Origin: Pseudomonas sp. Irchel s3b2
GTDB lineage: Bacteria > Pseudomonadota > Gammaproteobacteria > Pseudomonadales > Pseudomonadaceae
DNA length: 64,000 bases
Direction: 5' to 3'
Assembly: GCF_900187445.1 (NCBI RefSeq)
Contig: NZ_FYEB01000006.1
Location: 62,001-126,000 of the forward strand
The position numbers were made by a program, and so were the translations under genes. The notes below the pieces were generated by a model, which saw only the letters and a program-made list of their open reading frames with translations, searched no databases and was not told the origin of the DNA. Positions 25,542-37,227 of the stretch are shown here, in pieces. Each line of letters opens with the position of its first letter. The stretch's first letter is position 1.

Positions 25542-27773
25542 CTAACCCTCCGGACGCAGAATCAACACCCCCAGCGGCGGCAGGTTCAACTCCACAGAAA
25601 GGGCCTGGCCATGGCTCGGCTCTTCGTCGGTGAACACCCCGCCGCCGTTACCGTAGTTGGACCCGGCATAAGTGTCGGCATCGCTGTTGATCAACTCGAC
25701 CCATCGCCCGGCAAACGGCACACCAACGCGGTAGGACTGACGCGGCACCGGGGTGAAGTTGGCCACCACCAACACCGGCCGCCCGTCTTTGCTCCAGCGC
25801 AGCCAGGCATAAACGCTGTTGATCGCATCGTCGCCGATCAACCACTGGAAGCCTTGCGGGGCATCATCTTGATCGTGCAGCGCCGGTTCTTCGCGATACA
25901 ACCGATTCAGGTCACCGACCAGTTTTCGCACACCCTGGTGTTCCGGGTATTGCAGCAAATACCAGTCCAGTTGCTGATCGTGATTCCACTCACGCCACTG
26001 GCCGAATTCGCACCCCATGAACAACAGTTTCTTGCCGGGATGCGTCCACATGAAACTCAGATAAGCCCGCAGGTTGGCAAACTTCTGCCAGCGATCGCCG
26101 GGCATCTTGTCGATCAGTGAATGCTTGCCGTGGACCACTTCGTCGTGGGAAATCGGCAGGATGAAGCGCTCGGACCAGGCATACACCAAGCCAAAACTCA
26201 GCTCGTTGTGATGATGGGCGCGGTATACCGGATCCTGCTGAATGTAATGCAGTGAATCGTGCATCCAGCCCATGTTCCACTTATAGGCAAAACCCAGCCC
26301 ACCCTGTTGCGTGCTCTGGCTGACACCCGGCCACGCCGTGGATTCTTCGGCAATCACCAACGCACCCGGTGTTTCCAGGGCCACCACATCGTTGAGATGG
26401 CGGACGAAATCAATGGCCTCCAGATTCTCCCGACCGCCGTGACGGTTGGGCACCCATTCGCCGGCCTTGCGCGAGTAATCGCGATACAGCATCGACGCCA
26501 CTGCGTCCACACGCAGGCCATCGACGTGGAAATGCCTGAGCCAGTGCAGCGCCGACGCCAGCATATAGCCGTGCACCTCGGTGCGGCCCAGGTTGTAGAT
26601 CAGCGTGTCCCAGTCTTGGTGAAAACCTTCCTGCGGGTTGCCGTACTCATACAACGCGGTGCCGTCGAACTGCGCCAGGCCATGGGTATCAGTGGGGAAA
26701 TGCGCCGGCACCCAATCGAGGATCACGCCGATCTCGGCCTGGTGACAGGCATTGACGAAAGCGGCGAATTCATCCGGCGTACCGTAACGGGCGCTCGGGG
26801 CGAATTGCGACAGCAGTTGATACCCCCACGAGCCACCGAACGGATGCTCCATGATCGGCATCAGTTCGATGTGGGTAAAACCCAGCTCCTTCACATAAGG
26901 AATCAGCCGCTCGGCCAACTCGGGCCAGGTGTACTGACGGGCGACCTCACCGAGGTCATCCAGCTCGCATTGCCAGGAACCGGCGTGTAATTCGTAGATC
27001 GACAACGGTGCGCTGGTTCGCTGACGCTCGCCCCGCGACTGCATCCAGGCGTCGTCGTGCCAGTCGATTTGCAGCGGCGAGGCGATTTTTGATGCGGTGT
27101 CCGGCGGCAGTGCGGTGGCGAGGGCCATCGGGTCGGCCTTGAGCGGCAAAATGCCGTGAGCGCCAAGGATTTCGTATTTGTAGAGCTCCCCCGCTTGCAG
27201 GCGCGGAATGAACAACTCCCAGACCCCGGAAGGATGGCGCAGGCGCATCGGATGCCGACGACCGTCCCAGACGTTGAAGTCGCCGACCACCGAGACCCTT
27301 TTGGCGTTCGGTGCCCACACAGCGAAGCGCACGCCGTCGACGCCATCGACCGTCTTCAGTTGCGCGCCGAGGCAACTGCTCAAGTCCCGGTGATTGCCCT
27401 CGGCGAACAGATACAAATCCATCTCGCCGAGTAACGGGCCAAAGCTGTAAGGGTCCTCGGCGAGTTGCTCGCCGCCGGCCCAACGGGTTCGCAACAGATA
27501 GGGCCGGGCTCGCTCGAAGTGCCCGACGAACAGCCCCGGGGTCTGCGTGGTCTCAAGGCTGCCGAGTTCTTCCCCGGATTCCTTGTCCACCACCTGCACG
27601 CTCAAGGCGTCCGGCAGATAGGCTCGAATGAATTGCCCACCAGCGCCATCGCCGTGCGGGCCGAGAATTGCAAAGGGGTCTCGGTGCTCGGCGCGTACCA
27701 ATGCATCGATATCCCGCGCTCTGGGCAGCAGCGCCTCATTAACTTGCCCCTGTTCCTTGTTCGAGAAACTCAT
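25542..27773 (-). CDS. glgB: 1,4-alpha-glucan branching enzyme GlgB
   Basis: This 743-residue GH13_9 enzyme introduces alpha-1,6 branches into glucan. It has the long N-terminal region with two CBM48-like modules ([12 protein letters not shown] near 35; [21 protein letters not shown] near 147). The barrel follows with [31 protein letters not shown], the nucleophile region [32 protein letters not shown] and [13 protein letters not shown]. It starts two bases after the treS/pep2 stop, so the two are coupled. GlgB works with GlgE to build branched glucan. Confidence 0.96.
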   Translation of the reverse strand: MSFSNKEQGQVNEALLPRARDIDALVRAEHRDPFAILGPHGDGAGGQFIRAYLPDALSVQVVDKESGEELGSLETTQTPGLFVGHFERARPYLLRTRWAGGEQLAEDPYSFGPLLGEMDLYLFAEGNHRDLSSCLGAQLKTVDGVDGVRFAVWAPNAKRVSVVGDFNVWDGRRHPMRLRHPSGVWELFIPRLQAGELYKYEILGAHGILPLKADPMALATALPPDTASKIASPLQIDWHDDAWMQSRGERQRTSAPLSIYELHAGSWQCELDDLGEVARQYTWPELAERLIPYVKELGFTHIELMPIMEHPFGGSWGYQLLSQFAPSARYGTPDEFAAFVNACHQAEIGVILDWVPAHFPTDTHGLAQFDGTALYEYGNPQEGFHQDWDTLIYNLGRTEVHGYMLASALHWLRHFHVDGLRVDAVASMLYRDYSRKAGEWVPNRHGGRENLEAIDFVRHLNDVVALETPGALVIAEESTAWPGVSQSTQQGGLGFAYKWNMGWMHDSLHYIQQDPVYRAHHHNELSFGLVYAWSERFILPISHDEVVHGKHSLIDKMPGDRWQKFANLRAYLSFMWTHPGKKLLFMGCEFGQWREWNHDQQLDWYLLQYPEHQGVRKLVGDLNRLYREEPALHDQDDAPQGFQWLIGDDAINSVYAWLRWSKDGRPVLVVANFTPVPRQSYRVGVPFAGRWVELINSDADTYAGSNYGNGGGVFTDEEPSHGQALSVELNLPPLGVLILRPEG

Positions 27774-27775
27774 GA

Positions 27776-31117
<3,342 letters not shown>

Positions 31118-31155
31118 TTGAAACTCCTGTTAATACTAGAGAACGCCTTGGCCGA

Positions 31156-31262
31156 GATCGTTCCCACGCTCTGCGTGGGAATGCATCCAGTGACGCTCTG
31201 CGTCACAGCGGCGGACGCAGAGCGTCCAGGGCGGCATTCCCACGCAGAGCGTGGGAACGATC
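31156..31262. repeat. 107-bp palindromic repeat (GATCGTTCCCACGC family)
   Basis: The ends GATCGTTCCCACGCTCTGCG and the exact inverse enclose a second nested inverted pair (GGACGCTCTGCGTC-like). The repeat fills most of the gap between glgE and treS and reaches into the glgE stop codon. A close copy lies at 46076-46186 and a short form at 25505-25535. It probably forms a large hairpin in the operon RNA. Confidence 0.85.
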
Positions 31263-33261
31263 ATGACGGTGCGGTAATCCTCCAAATCCCGAACGGCAGA
31301 TGCCACGGCTCAATCCGCATGAACTGATACTTGCCGTGCCAGGTCCAGCGGTGGCCGTTCATCAGGTCTTCGCCCTGGGTACTGGCCTCGTCGGGCAAAC
31401 CCATTTCCCACAGCGGCAATTCGAAGTTCGCCTCCTGGGCGTGATGCGGATCGAGGCTGACCGCCACCAGAATGAAATTGCTGCCGTCAACGCTGCGTTT
31501 GCCGAAGTACAGAATGTTGTCGTTCCAGGCGTTGTAGACCTTCAGGCCCAGGTGCGTGTGCAGCGCGGGGTTCTGCCGACGGATGCGGTTGAGCTGGGCG
31601 ATCTCGGCAATGATGTTGCCCGGCGCGTTGAAGTCCCTGGGGCGGATTTCGTACTTCTCGGAATTGAGGTATTCCTCCCGGCCCGGCACCGGTGCCGCTT
31701 CACACAGTTCAAAACCCGAATACATGCCCCACAACCCGGAGCCCATGGTCGCCAGCGCGGCACGAATCAAAAAACCGGCGCGCCCGGATTCATGCAGGAA
31801 CGTCGGGTTAATGTCCGGCGTGTTGACGAAGAAATTCGGCCGGTAGCATTCACGCCACGGTGACTCGTTGAGTTCGGTGAAATAGGTTGCCAGCTCGGCC
31901 TTGGTGTTGCGCCAGGTGAAATAGGTATAGCTCTGGGAGTAACCGACCTTGCCCAAACGCGCCATCATCGCCGGCGTGGTAAAGGCTTCGGCCAGGAAGA
32001 TCACCTCGGGATACAGTGCCCGCACATCGGCGATCATCCACTGCCAGAATGGCAACGGTTTGGTGTGAGGATTATCGACGCGAAACAGCTTCACGCCCTC
32101 CTCGACCCAACCCACGACGACATCGCGCAACTCGATCCACAGGCTGGGAATCGCGTCCACGGCATAGAAGTCGACGTTGACGATGTCCTGGTATTTCTTC
32201 GGCGGGTTCTCGGCGTATTTGATCGTGCCGTCCGGCCGCCAGCTAAACCAGCCGGGGTGCTGTTTGAGCCACGGGTGGTCCTGGGAACACTGAATCGCAA
32301 AGTCGAGGGCGATTTCCAGACCATGCTCGGCGGCGGCCGCGACGAGCCGGCGAAAGTCCTCACGCGAGCCCAATTCCGAGTGAATCGCCTCATGCCCGCC
32401 CTCTTCGCTGCCGATGGCGTAAGGGCTGCCCGGATCATCGGGGCCGGCGATCAACGAGTTGTTCGGGCCTTTGCGGTAGCTGCGGCCAATCGGGTGGATC
32501 GGCGTGAAATACAGCACGTCGAAGCCCATGTCCTGGATCATTGGCAGCCGCGAATGCACGTCGTTGAAGGTGCCGTGGCGAGCCGGGTCATCGGTGATCG
32601 AGCGCGGAAACAGTTCATACCAACTGGCGAACTGCGCCAGCGCTCGCTCTACGTCCACCGGGTATTCAGGGCTCAGGCTCAGGAAGGGACGATGGTCGGC
32701 CTGGGCCATCAAGTCCGCGCTACGCTGGTGCAGAAACAAAGCGACCTGCTCGGTTTCGAGCAGACCGGACAATTCATAATGCAACGCCGCCAGTTGTTCA
32801 CTGAGGTGGCCTTCGGAACGTTCGGCGGCCTGCTGGACGTGAGTGCGCCCTTCCTGCAATTCCAGGCTGACCGATATGCCGACGGCATGTTTTTTCTCCA
32901 GCTCATAACAAAAACTGGCGTACTGATCGATCCAGGCTTCGAGGCAGAACACATAACGCCCCTGCTTCTTGACACGAAACCGGCCCTGCCAGCCGTTATT
33001 ACCCAGCTCGGCCATGACCTCGCTCTGCCAGGTATCGTCGCCATCAGCACGCCAGCGAATGCGCACGGCCAGTTTGTCGTGACCGTCGGCAAACACTTTG
33101 CTGGTCACCACCACGTCCTGATCGATGATGGCTTTAACGGCGAATTGCCCGCCATCGAGGGTCGGCATGGTGTTTTCGATCACGATCCGCGGTAGCAGTA
33201 ATGCCTGAGACAGCGGGATATGCGGGTTGTAGCTCAGTTCTGTAGGTTTTTCAGCGGTCAT
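31261..33261 (-). CDS. glgE: Alpha-1,4-glucan:maltose-1-phosphate maltosyltransferase GlgE
   Basis: This 666-residue GH13_3 enzyme adds maltosyl units from maltose-1-phosphate to alpha-glucan. The start at 33261 follows AAGGAGA at a normal distance; an upstream in-frame codon would add 28 arginine-rich residues unlike the family. The N-terminal beta domain begins RIVIENTMPTLDGGQFAVK. The catalytic domain has DVLYFTPIHPIGRSYRKGPNN, ALDFAIQCSQDHPWLKQHPGWF, and the nucleophile region GVKLFRVDNPHTKPLPFW, all diagnostic of GlgE. It heads the minus-strand operon glgE-treS/pep2-glgB. Confidence 0.96.
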   Translation of the reverse strand: MTAEKPTELSYNPHIPLSQALLLPRIVIENTMPTLDGGQFAVKAIIDQDVVVTSKVFADGHDKLAVRIRWRADGDDTWQSEVMAELGNNGWQGRFRVKKQGRYVFCLEAWIDQYASFCYELEKKHAVGISVSLELQEGRTHVQQAAERSEGHLSEQLAALHYELSGLLETEQVALFLHQRSADLMAQADHRPFLSLSPEYPVDVERALAQFASWYELFPRSITDDPARHGTFNDVHSRLPMIQDMGFDVLYFTPIHPIGRSYRKGPNNSLIAGPDDPGSPYAIGSEEGGHEAIHSELGSREDFRRLVAAAAEHGLEIALDFAIQCSQDHPWLKQHPGWFSWRPDGTIKYAENPPKKYQDIVNVDFYAVDAIPSLWIELRDVVVGWVEEGVKLFRVDNPHTKPLPFWQWMIADVRALYPEVIFLAEAFTTPAMMARLGKVGYSQSYTYFTWRNTKAELATYFTELNESPWRECYRPNFFVNTPDINPTFLHESGRAGFLIRAALATMGSGLWGMYSGFELCEAAPVPGREEYLNSEKYEIRPRDFNAPGNIIAEIAQLNRIRRQNPALHTHLGLKVYNAWNDNILYFGKRSVDGSNFILVAVSLDPHHAQEANFELPLWEMGLPDEASTQGEDLMNGHRWTWHGKYQFMRIEPWHLPFGIWRITAPS

Positions 33262-33466
33262 CGAGCATCTCTCCTTAACGCCCCAAGGACGCTCTTGTGC
33301 CTGGTCGTCGTTCAGACGAAGCGCTCTGCCCCGACATGAACTCACTTAGGTTCCGAACAGCAGGCGCCGGTAAAAGTTCAGAGGGATTTGTCGGAATCAA
33401 ATCCTTTGCGCAGCGGTCAACCAACTTAAGCACGACTCACGCCATGCGCCACTGGAGACGCCATCA

Positions 33467-33631
33467 ATGAGCATCCCGATTCCGGTCGAGACACCCGATC
33501 CGAACATCGACAACCCGCCAACCCCGCCGACCGAGCCGCAACCGGTGCCTGAGCAGGAGCCGCCGGGTACCCCCGCACCGCCAAGGGAAGAACCGCCGAC
33601 GACTAAACCACCGGTGATTGTCACACCGTAA
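33467..33631 (+). CDS. Small proline-rich protein, function unknown
   Basis: A 54-residue frame starts at an ATG with GGAG nine bases upstream and ends in TAA. The product (beginning MSIPIPVETPDPN, ending KPPVIVTP) is about 40 percent proline with many Glu and Thr, and has no hydrophobic segment or signal peptide. It is GC-rich like the chromosome, in contrast to the AT-rich DNA just downstream, so it probably belongs to the older chromosomal context and not to the peptide operon. It could be a disordered linker-like protein. Expression is unproven. Confidence 0.5.
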   Translation: MSIPIPVETPDPNIDNPPTPPTEPQPVPEQEPPGTPAPPREEPPTTKPPVIVTP

Positions 33632-34002
33632 GCCAGTAGAACGACGATCAACTCCGCCGACAGAGGCGAAGATCACTCCTGAAAACAGATCTCCGATGAA
33701 AAAACAACAAAAAACTACCTTTCGTCGCCTTATCTATGGCGGCGAAATGTAAATATCAGAACGCAACTTACATTAATTTAGGAAGCGTACTACAAACGTC
33801 CTCAGACATTTCTAGACCTGCAAAAACACCCCCCAACTCTTACCATAAAATAAAACACTGTAACTATCAGAAAAATCTAAACATTCAAAAGAGAATCCAA
33901 CTGTTTACACATTAAACTGAATAACAAGAAACACACTCGAAAACCTGCAAGATTATTTACCTTTCCCCGCAGGAAACTTCCCACAACGAAAAACACTGGA
34001 AC

Positions 34003-34031
34003 TTGCAACTCATCCCGCCAAAGGCTAAAAA
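34003..34031 (+). promoter_or_regulatory. Candidate sigma-70 promoter of the peptide operon
   Basis: TTGCAA and TAAAAA, each four of six to consensus, are spaced by 17 bases and end about 50 bases before the precursor start. In AT-rich DNA such matches arise by chance, so this is weak. Confidence 0.3.
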
Positions 34032-34033
34032 TC

Positions 34034-34059
34034 AAGTGTCACTTAACGACAAGTGACTT
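34034..34059. promoter_or_regulatory. Paired palindromes AAGTGTCACTT / AAGTGACTT (possible operator)
   Basis: Two neighbouring short palindromes share the half-sites AAGT and ACTT and lie just after the candidate -10 box, where a repressor would act. Together they can also fold as a hairpin (GTCACTT at 34038-34044 with AAGTGAC at 34051-34057) ending 11 bases before the ribosome-binding site. Confidence 0.35.
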
Positions 34060-34081
34060 AATTCCAAGAAGGAGTTTGAAA

Positions 34082-34303
34082 ATGCAAAATGGAAATTTGA
34101 CCGAAACAATCTTCTGCTTCAAAACCGAATTTGGCGGAGGGGCGCACCCCGACATCGCTGGAGGTTCTGGTAGCGCTGGTGGTTGCGGAGGAAGTGGTGG
34201 TTGCGGCGGCGGTGGCGGTTGTAAGGGTGGAAGCGGAGGCTCAGGCGGCTCTGGAGGTAATGCCGTTACACCTCACACCGAAGATCAGCGACCTAAACAA
34301 TAA
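34082..34303 (+). CDS. mcbA-like: Microcin B17-like azole peptide precursor (73 residues)
   Basis: The ATG at 34082 has AAGGAG seven bases upstream; a TTG two codons earlier is too close to that site. The N-terminal leader (1 to about 24; MQNGNLTETIFCFKTEF then GGGAHPD) precedes a Gly-rich core. Core Cys are at 35, 41 and 47, exactly six apart; core Ser at 29, 31, 38, 51, 54 and 57. The core is built of GGC, GGS and GGG units, closely like McbA of microcin B17. The tail NAVTPHTEDQRPKQ is charged and unlike McbA's Gly-Ser-His-Ile ending. YcaO, McbB-like and McbC-like genes follow at once. Unlike McbA there is no adjacent Cys-Ser or Ser-Cys, so only single thiazoles and oxazoles could form. The leader end is not certain. 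Confidence 0.88.
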   Translation: MQNGNLTETIFCFKTEFGGGAHPDIAGGSGSAGGCGGSGGCGGGGGCKGGSGGSGGSGGNAVTPHTEDQRPKQ

Positions 34304-34322
34304 ATTTAAGCATTAAAGGAGA

Positions 34323-34356
34323 CGAAGTCTTTCTGGCTGTATCCGGGAAGACTTCG
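34323..34356 (+). promoter_or_regulatory. 14-bp intergenic hairpin between precursor and maturation genes
   Basis: CGAAGTCTT-TCTGG, a six-base loop, then CCGGG-AAGACTTCG forms a long stem with two G-U pairs. No uridine tract follows, so it is not a simple terminator. It ends just before the ribosome-binding site of the next gene (AAGGA at 34359) and could act as partial terminator, RNase stop or translation brake that keeps precursor output above enzyme output. Confidence 0.55.
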
Positions 34357-34368
34357 ACAAGGATCGCC

Positions 34369-35229
34369 ATGAAACTCAGCATACAAAACTACAATCTACT
34401 TAACTTCAATAACGATAATATCGTCATTTCCCAACAAGGTGTATCACGAATAAATTCACCCTCTCTTTTAGAGGTAATCAGAAAGTTAAACAATCGAAAA
34501 AGCATAACCGACAACGAACTCACCTGCTTATTCAACGAACACCACCTGGATCAAGGGGACGCCTATCTATCTCTTGAAAAAATACTCGGCCTTCAAAAAG
34601 ATAAAGAAAATACATACTTTGAAAAAGCTATAGTTGCACATGACTGGGACGACCACGCACTGCTTGAATCGCTTCTTAAAAGCGAACTACCCAACTCAAC
34701 GATCGTATGCAAAACATCGGAACTACCACAAAGAATAATTGACAGCAAACCGAATTTCCTCATATTTCTTTGCAGAAACTATGATTACAACGAACTAAGA
34801 GAGTTTTACTTTCGATTTATATCCAACTCACCCGAAAGCTCAATCAGCATCTGCTACTCCAATGGAGAGCAGTACATCATTGGTCAACCCTACTTTCCAG
34901 CCCTAGGAAACCCTTGTCATTTCTGCACGATCGACAGGCTAATAAATCATGAGACATACAAACCAAGTAAAAACACCTGGTCGAGCCTTTTAAATTTCTG
35001 CCGATCAAAAAACATACCGACACCCTCCGAACAACACACTTTATACCAAAAAACATTAATCATTGGAGCCGTCATACAAAAAATAAAACTGATGATTGGC
35101 ACAAGTGGAACTCACCGCTTCCAAGACAATATCCTCCAGGAAACCACTCTTTCGCTTAGTGATGGACGCGTATCAGAATCATCAATTTCACACTGGTGCA
35201 TGTGTGACTGCTTGAGGACTAGCATATGA
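34369..35229 (+). CDS. mcbB-like: McbB-like zinc/E1-type partner of the cyclodehydratase
   Basis: This 286-residue protein is in the position and has the size of McbB. A CxxC pair at 183/186 (NPCHFCTIDR) and a C-terminal cluster at 277, 279 and 281 (HWCMCDCLR) match the four-Cys zinc site known in McbB, with one extra Cys. In the family this E1-like protein holds the precursor leader and presents the core to the YcaO enzyme. The middle and N-terminal parts show no motif I recognise. AAGGA lies five bases before the ATG. The stop overlaps the next start (ATGA). Composition is strongly AT-rich. Confidence 0.8.
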   Translation: MKLSIQNYNLLNFNNDNIVISQQGVSRINSPSLLEVIRKLNNRKSITDNELTCLFNEHHLDQGDAYLSLEKILGLQKDKENTYFEKAIVAHDWDDHALLESLLKSELPNSTIVCKTSELPQRIIDSKPNFLIFLCRNYDYNELREFYFRFISNSPESSISICYSNGEQYIIGQPYFPALGNPCHFCTIDRLINHETYKPSKNTWSSLLNFCRSKNIPTPSEQHTLYQKTLIIGAVIQKIKLMIGTSGTHRFQDNILQETTLSLSDGRVSESSISHWCMCDCLRTSI

Positions 35230-36017
35230 ACAATATCCCCCATGACTATTATCTAAGATTCCTCGACCCAGCGGTCTATGATCAAGTGCTAGACTTCCAC
35301 ACCAAAGGAAACTACATCATTCACGAAGCCTTTAAAGACTCCACAGCATTACACTTCATAGAAAATAAACATCTATCGACACTAACAGGAAACGAACTCA
35401 AGCTTTATCCAGACATGAATATGTGCTTACCCACAAAAATCAAAAAAGACTCTAGCAGTCCAAATCGAAATGAATCATGCGAAAAATTTGGAAAAACAAA
35501 TTTAACCTTTGACGTTATCGAGAAATTAGTAAGCCCATTAATTTCAGCAAATACAAATAGCTATAAACGCGGATACCCAAGCGGCGGCGCGCTTTATCCA
35601 ATAGAAGTTTTTGTTTGTTCGCTAATGGAAGACGAACCAACTTGGCCGTGCCCGGAAAAAATTTTACACCTATTGCCTCAATCTGCAAAATTCGAAATCA
35701 TCCAAGGCTCAGCGTGCACAAGCGTATTACGCTCCGCAATTTTAGCTGCTCCGGGAAATATTGGCGCTCCAAGCTTGGCCATCATATATGCCGCCTACTT
35801 GCCAAAAACAATGTTCAAATATCGATATCGTGGATATCGTTTAGCACTTATGGAGGCGGGATCCATATACATGCTAATCGAATTACAAGCTAAACAACTT
35901 CAACTGCGAAGTCGCCTTTGGTCGGCCTATACAGACACAATGCTGTGTAAGGCAATAGGGTTGAATCCGGCGTTATTTTTACCTCTCTGCGTACATTTTG
36001 TAGGTAAGGCAGAATGA
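35226..36017 (+). CDS. mcbC-like: McbC-like FMN-dependent azoline dehydrogenase
   Basis: This 263-residue nitroreductase-fold protein (SagB/McbC family) should oxidise thiazolines and oxazolines to thiazoles and oxazoles with FMN. The N-terminal family signature YPSGGALYPIEVFV is at 117-130. The catalytic Lys-Tyr pair of this family fits Lys198-Tyr199 in FKYRYRGYRLALMEAG, the most conserved stretch. The size agrees with McbC. Both ends overlap neighbouring genes by four bases, giving tight translational coupling with the McbB-like and YcaO genes. Confidence 0.88.
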   Translation: MNNIPHDYYLRFLDPAVYDQVLDFHTKGNYIIHEAFKDSTALHFIENKHLSTLTGNELKLYPDMNMCLPTKIKKDSSSPNRNESCEKFGKTNLTFDVIEKLVSPLISANTNSYKRGYPSGGALYPIEVFVCSLMEDEPTWPCPEKILHLLPQSAKFEIIQGSACTSVLRSAILAAPGNIGAPSLAIIYAAYLPKTMFKYRYRGYRLALMEAGSIYMLIELQAKQLQLRSRLWSAYTDTMLCKAIGLNPALFLPLCVHFVGKAE

Positions 36018-37213
36018 ACACCTATAATCGAATCAATATATCGTCTCTACCAACAGCAATTACATATCAACCATCCTGCATCAGATCTATTCCAATGTCA
36101 GTAGAATGCAATGACGTATGGGGTAACGGCGGATCAGGTATTGGTGCTGGCTCAGAAGCGATACGCTCCGCATTAGGCGAATACTTTGAGCGACGTCATT
36201 TCTATATGGAAATTATTCCTGACCTGACGGGTACCCTCGACACGTCTTTAACAGCAGCCGAGAGAACAAGCTTCGTTACAGCATTTCATCAAACATGTGA
36301 AAAAAAAGCCTCGACACAAGCGATCAGCGAGCATCGATACAACTTGTCTGAAGTTTACCGGGCCAGTGACTTTTCCAGCTGCCATGTTCCGACTGCCTGC
36401 ATATCTCTTAGTGCACACAACATTGCAAATGACAGCGCAATATACCCCCTGCGAGACACTTGCGGGTGCAGCTTTCACTGGGATCCTATGGCTGCCATCT
36501 TTGGTTCACTGAAGGAACAACTTGAAAGACAATTTTTAGCAAGATTCTGGCTCACAAAGAAATGCCACGAAATAATGACTCCAAACATGGCACTGGATAA
36601 ATTAAAAAACACCAACTCATTAAACTTGTACAAGCACCTCATTCTTGCGGGCGATGTAGCTGTCATCGACATTTCGGATTCATCCTTCCCGGGTGTTTGC
36701 ATACTCACAGTCTACGGAAATAGAAATAATATCAGACACGTTAAATACTGCGCTGGGATGGCATATGCCGCGAACGCCGAAGAAGCGTTGGATAAATCGA
36801 TTCGCGAACTATGGCAAACCTATCGATTTATAGATCTTTTTTGCGCAACCAAAAGCGAACTCAACGAGATTGACGATCCTTACTTAAGACATTTCTTGAA
36901 CTGCAACGATTACAAAACCTATCAAGAGATAACTGCAATACAACATCCATATACCCCAACACCTAACCACAAAGAAAAATTTAACGTGCCTGGATTATTA
37001 AAAGCCCTAGACAGGCAGAACGTAACCGGCTTCATCTACATGAAACCGATAGCAATCGAGAACTCCAATTACTTTGCCAGCAAATATTTATCACCTGATT
37101 TATTTTTACACATGAACAATTCGAAAAACATCAACACCCGCAACAACTACTCGAAAAATTTCTTTCATGAAATCCATGAGAACCGAAAAAACATTATGAC
37201 CCCCTTTCCTTGA
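36014..37213 (+). CDS. mcbD-like: McbD-like YcaO cyclodehydratase
   Basis: This 399-residue YcaO-family protein should use ATP to activate the amide bond and cyclise Cys and Ser of the precursor. Family features are GNGGSGIGAGSEAIRSALGE (the Gly-rich opening and first nucleotide-binding Glu), EYFERRHFY, then DPMAAIFGSLKEQLERQF (second ATP-site helix with Glu residues), VAVIDIS, and KYCAGMAYAANAEEALDKSI. The protein ends TPFP, giving the Pro-x-Pro C terminus that many YcaO cyclodehydratases need for catalysis. It overlaps the dehydrogenase gene by four bases. Confidence 0.9.
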   Translation: MNTYNRINISSLPTAITYQPSCIRSIPMSVECNDVWGNGGSGIGAGSEAIRSALGEYFERRHFYMEIIPDLTGTLDTSLTAAERTSFVTAFHQTCEKKASTQAISEHRYNLSEVYRASDFSSCHVPTACISLSAHNIANDSAIYPLRDTCGCSFHWDPMAAIFGSLKEQLERQFLARFWLTKKCHEIMTPNMALDKLKNTNSLNLYKHLILAGDVAVIDISDSSFPGVCILTVYGNRNNIRHVKYCAGMAYAANAEEALDKSIRELWQTYRFIDLFCATKSELNEIDDPYLRHFLNCNDYKTYQEITAIQHPYTPTPNHKEKFNVPGLLKALDRQNVTGFIYMKPIAIENSNYFASKYLSPDLFLHMNNSKNINTRNNYSKNFFHEIHENRKNIMTPFP

Positions 37214-37227
37214 AGAGAAAAAACAAC

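Larger units (their letters stand above)
33632..34081. other. AT-rich upstream region of the azole-peptide operon
   Basis: No gene is supported here. Base composition changes from GC-rich to AT-rich at about 33680, marking the left edge of the foreign-looking segment. It holds a 10-bp hairpin at 33720-33747 (TTTCGTCGCC, loop, GGCGGCGAAA with one G-T pair), a weak promoter candidate at 34003-34031 and a double palindrome at 34034-34059. Confidence 0.6.

Noticed and set aside
33720..33747. 10-bp hairpin as a terminator for a minus-strand gene
   Set aside because: On the minus strand it is followed by TTTTTT, but there is no minus-strand gene to its right that it could end. It is kept only as a structural note in the intergenic entry.
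34076..34081. TTG two codons before the precursor ATG as the real start
   Set aside because: It would leave only one base between AAGGAG and the start codon; the ATG at 34082 has normal spacing.
34131..34316. Overlapping 61-residue Val/Ala-rich frame in the precursor gene
   Set aside because: It is a +1 shadow of the Gly-rich repeat region, with no ribosome-binding site.
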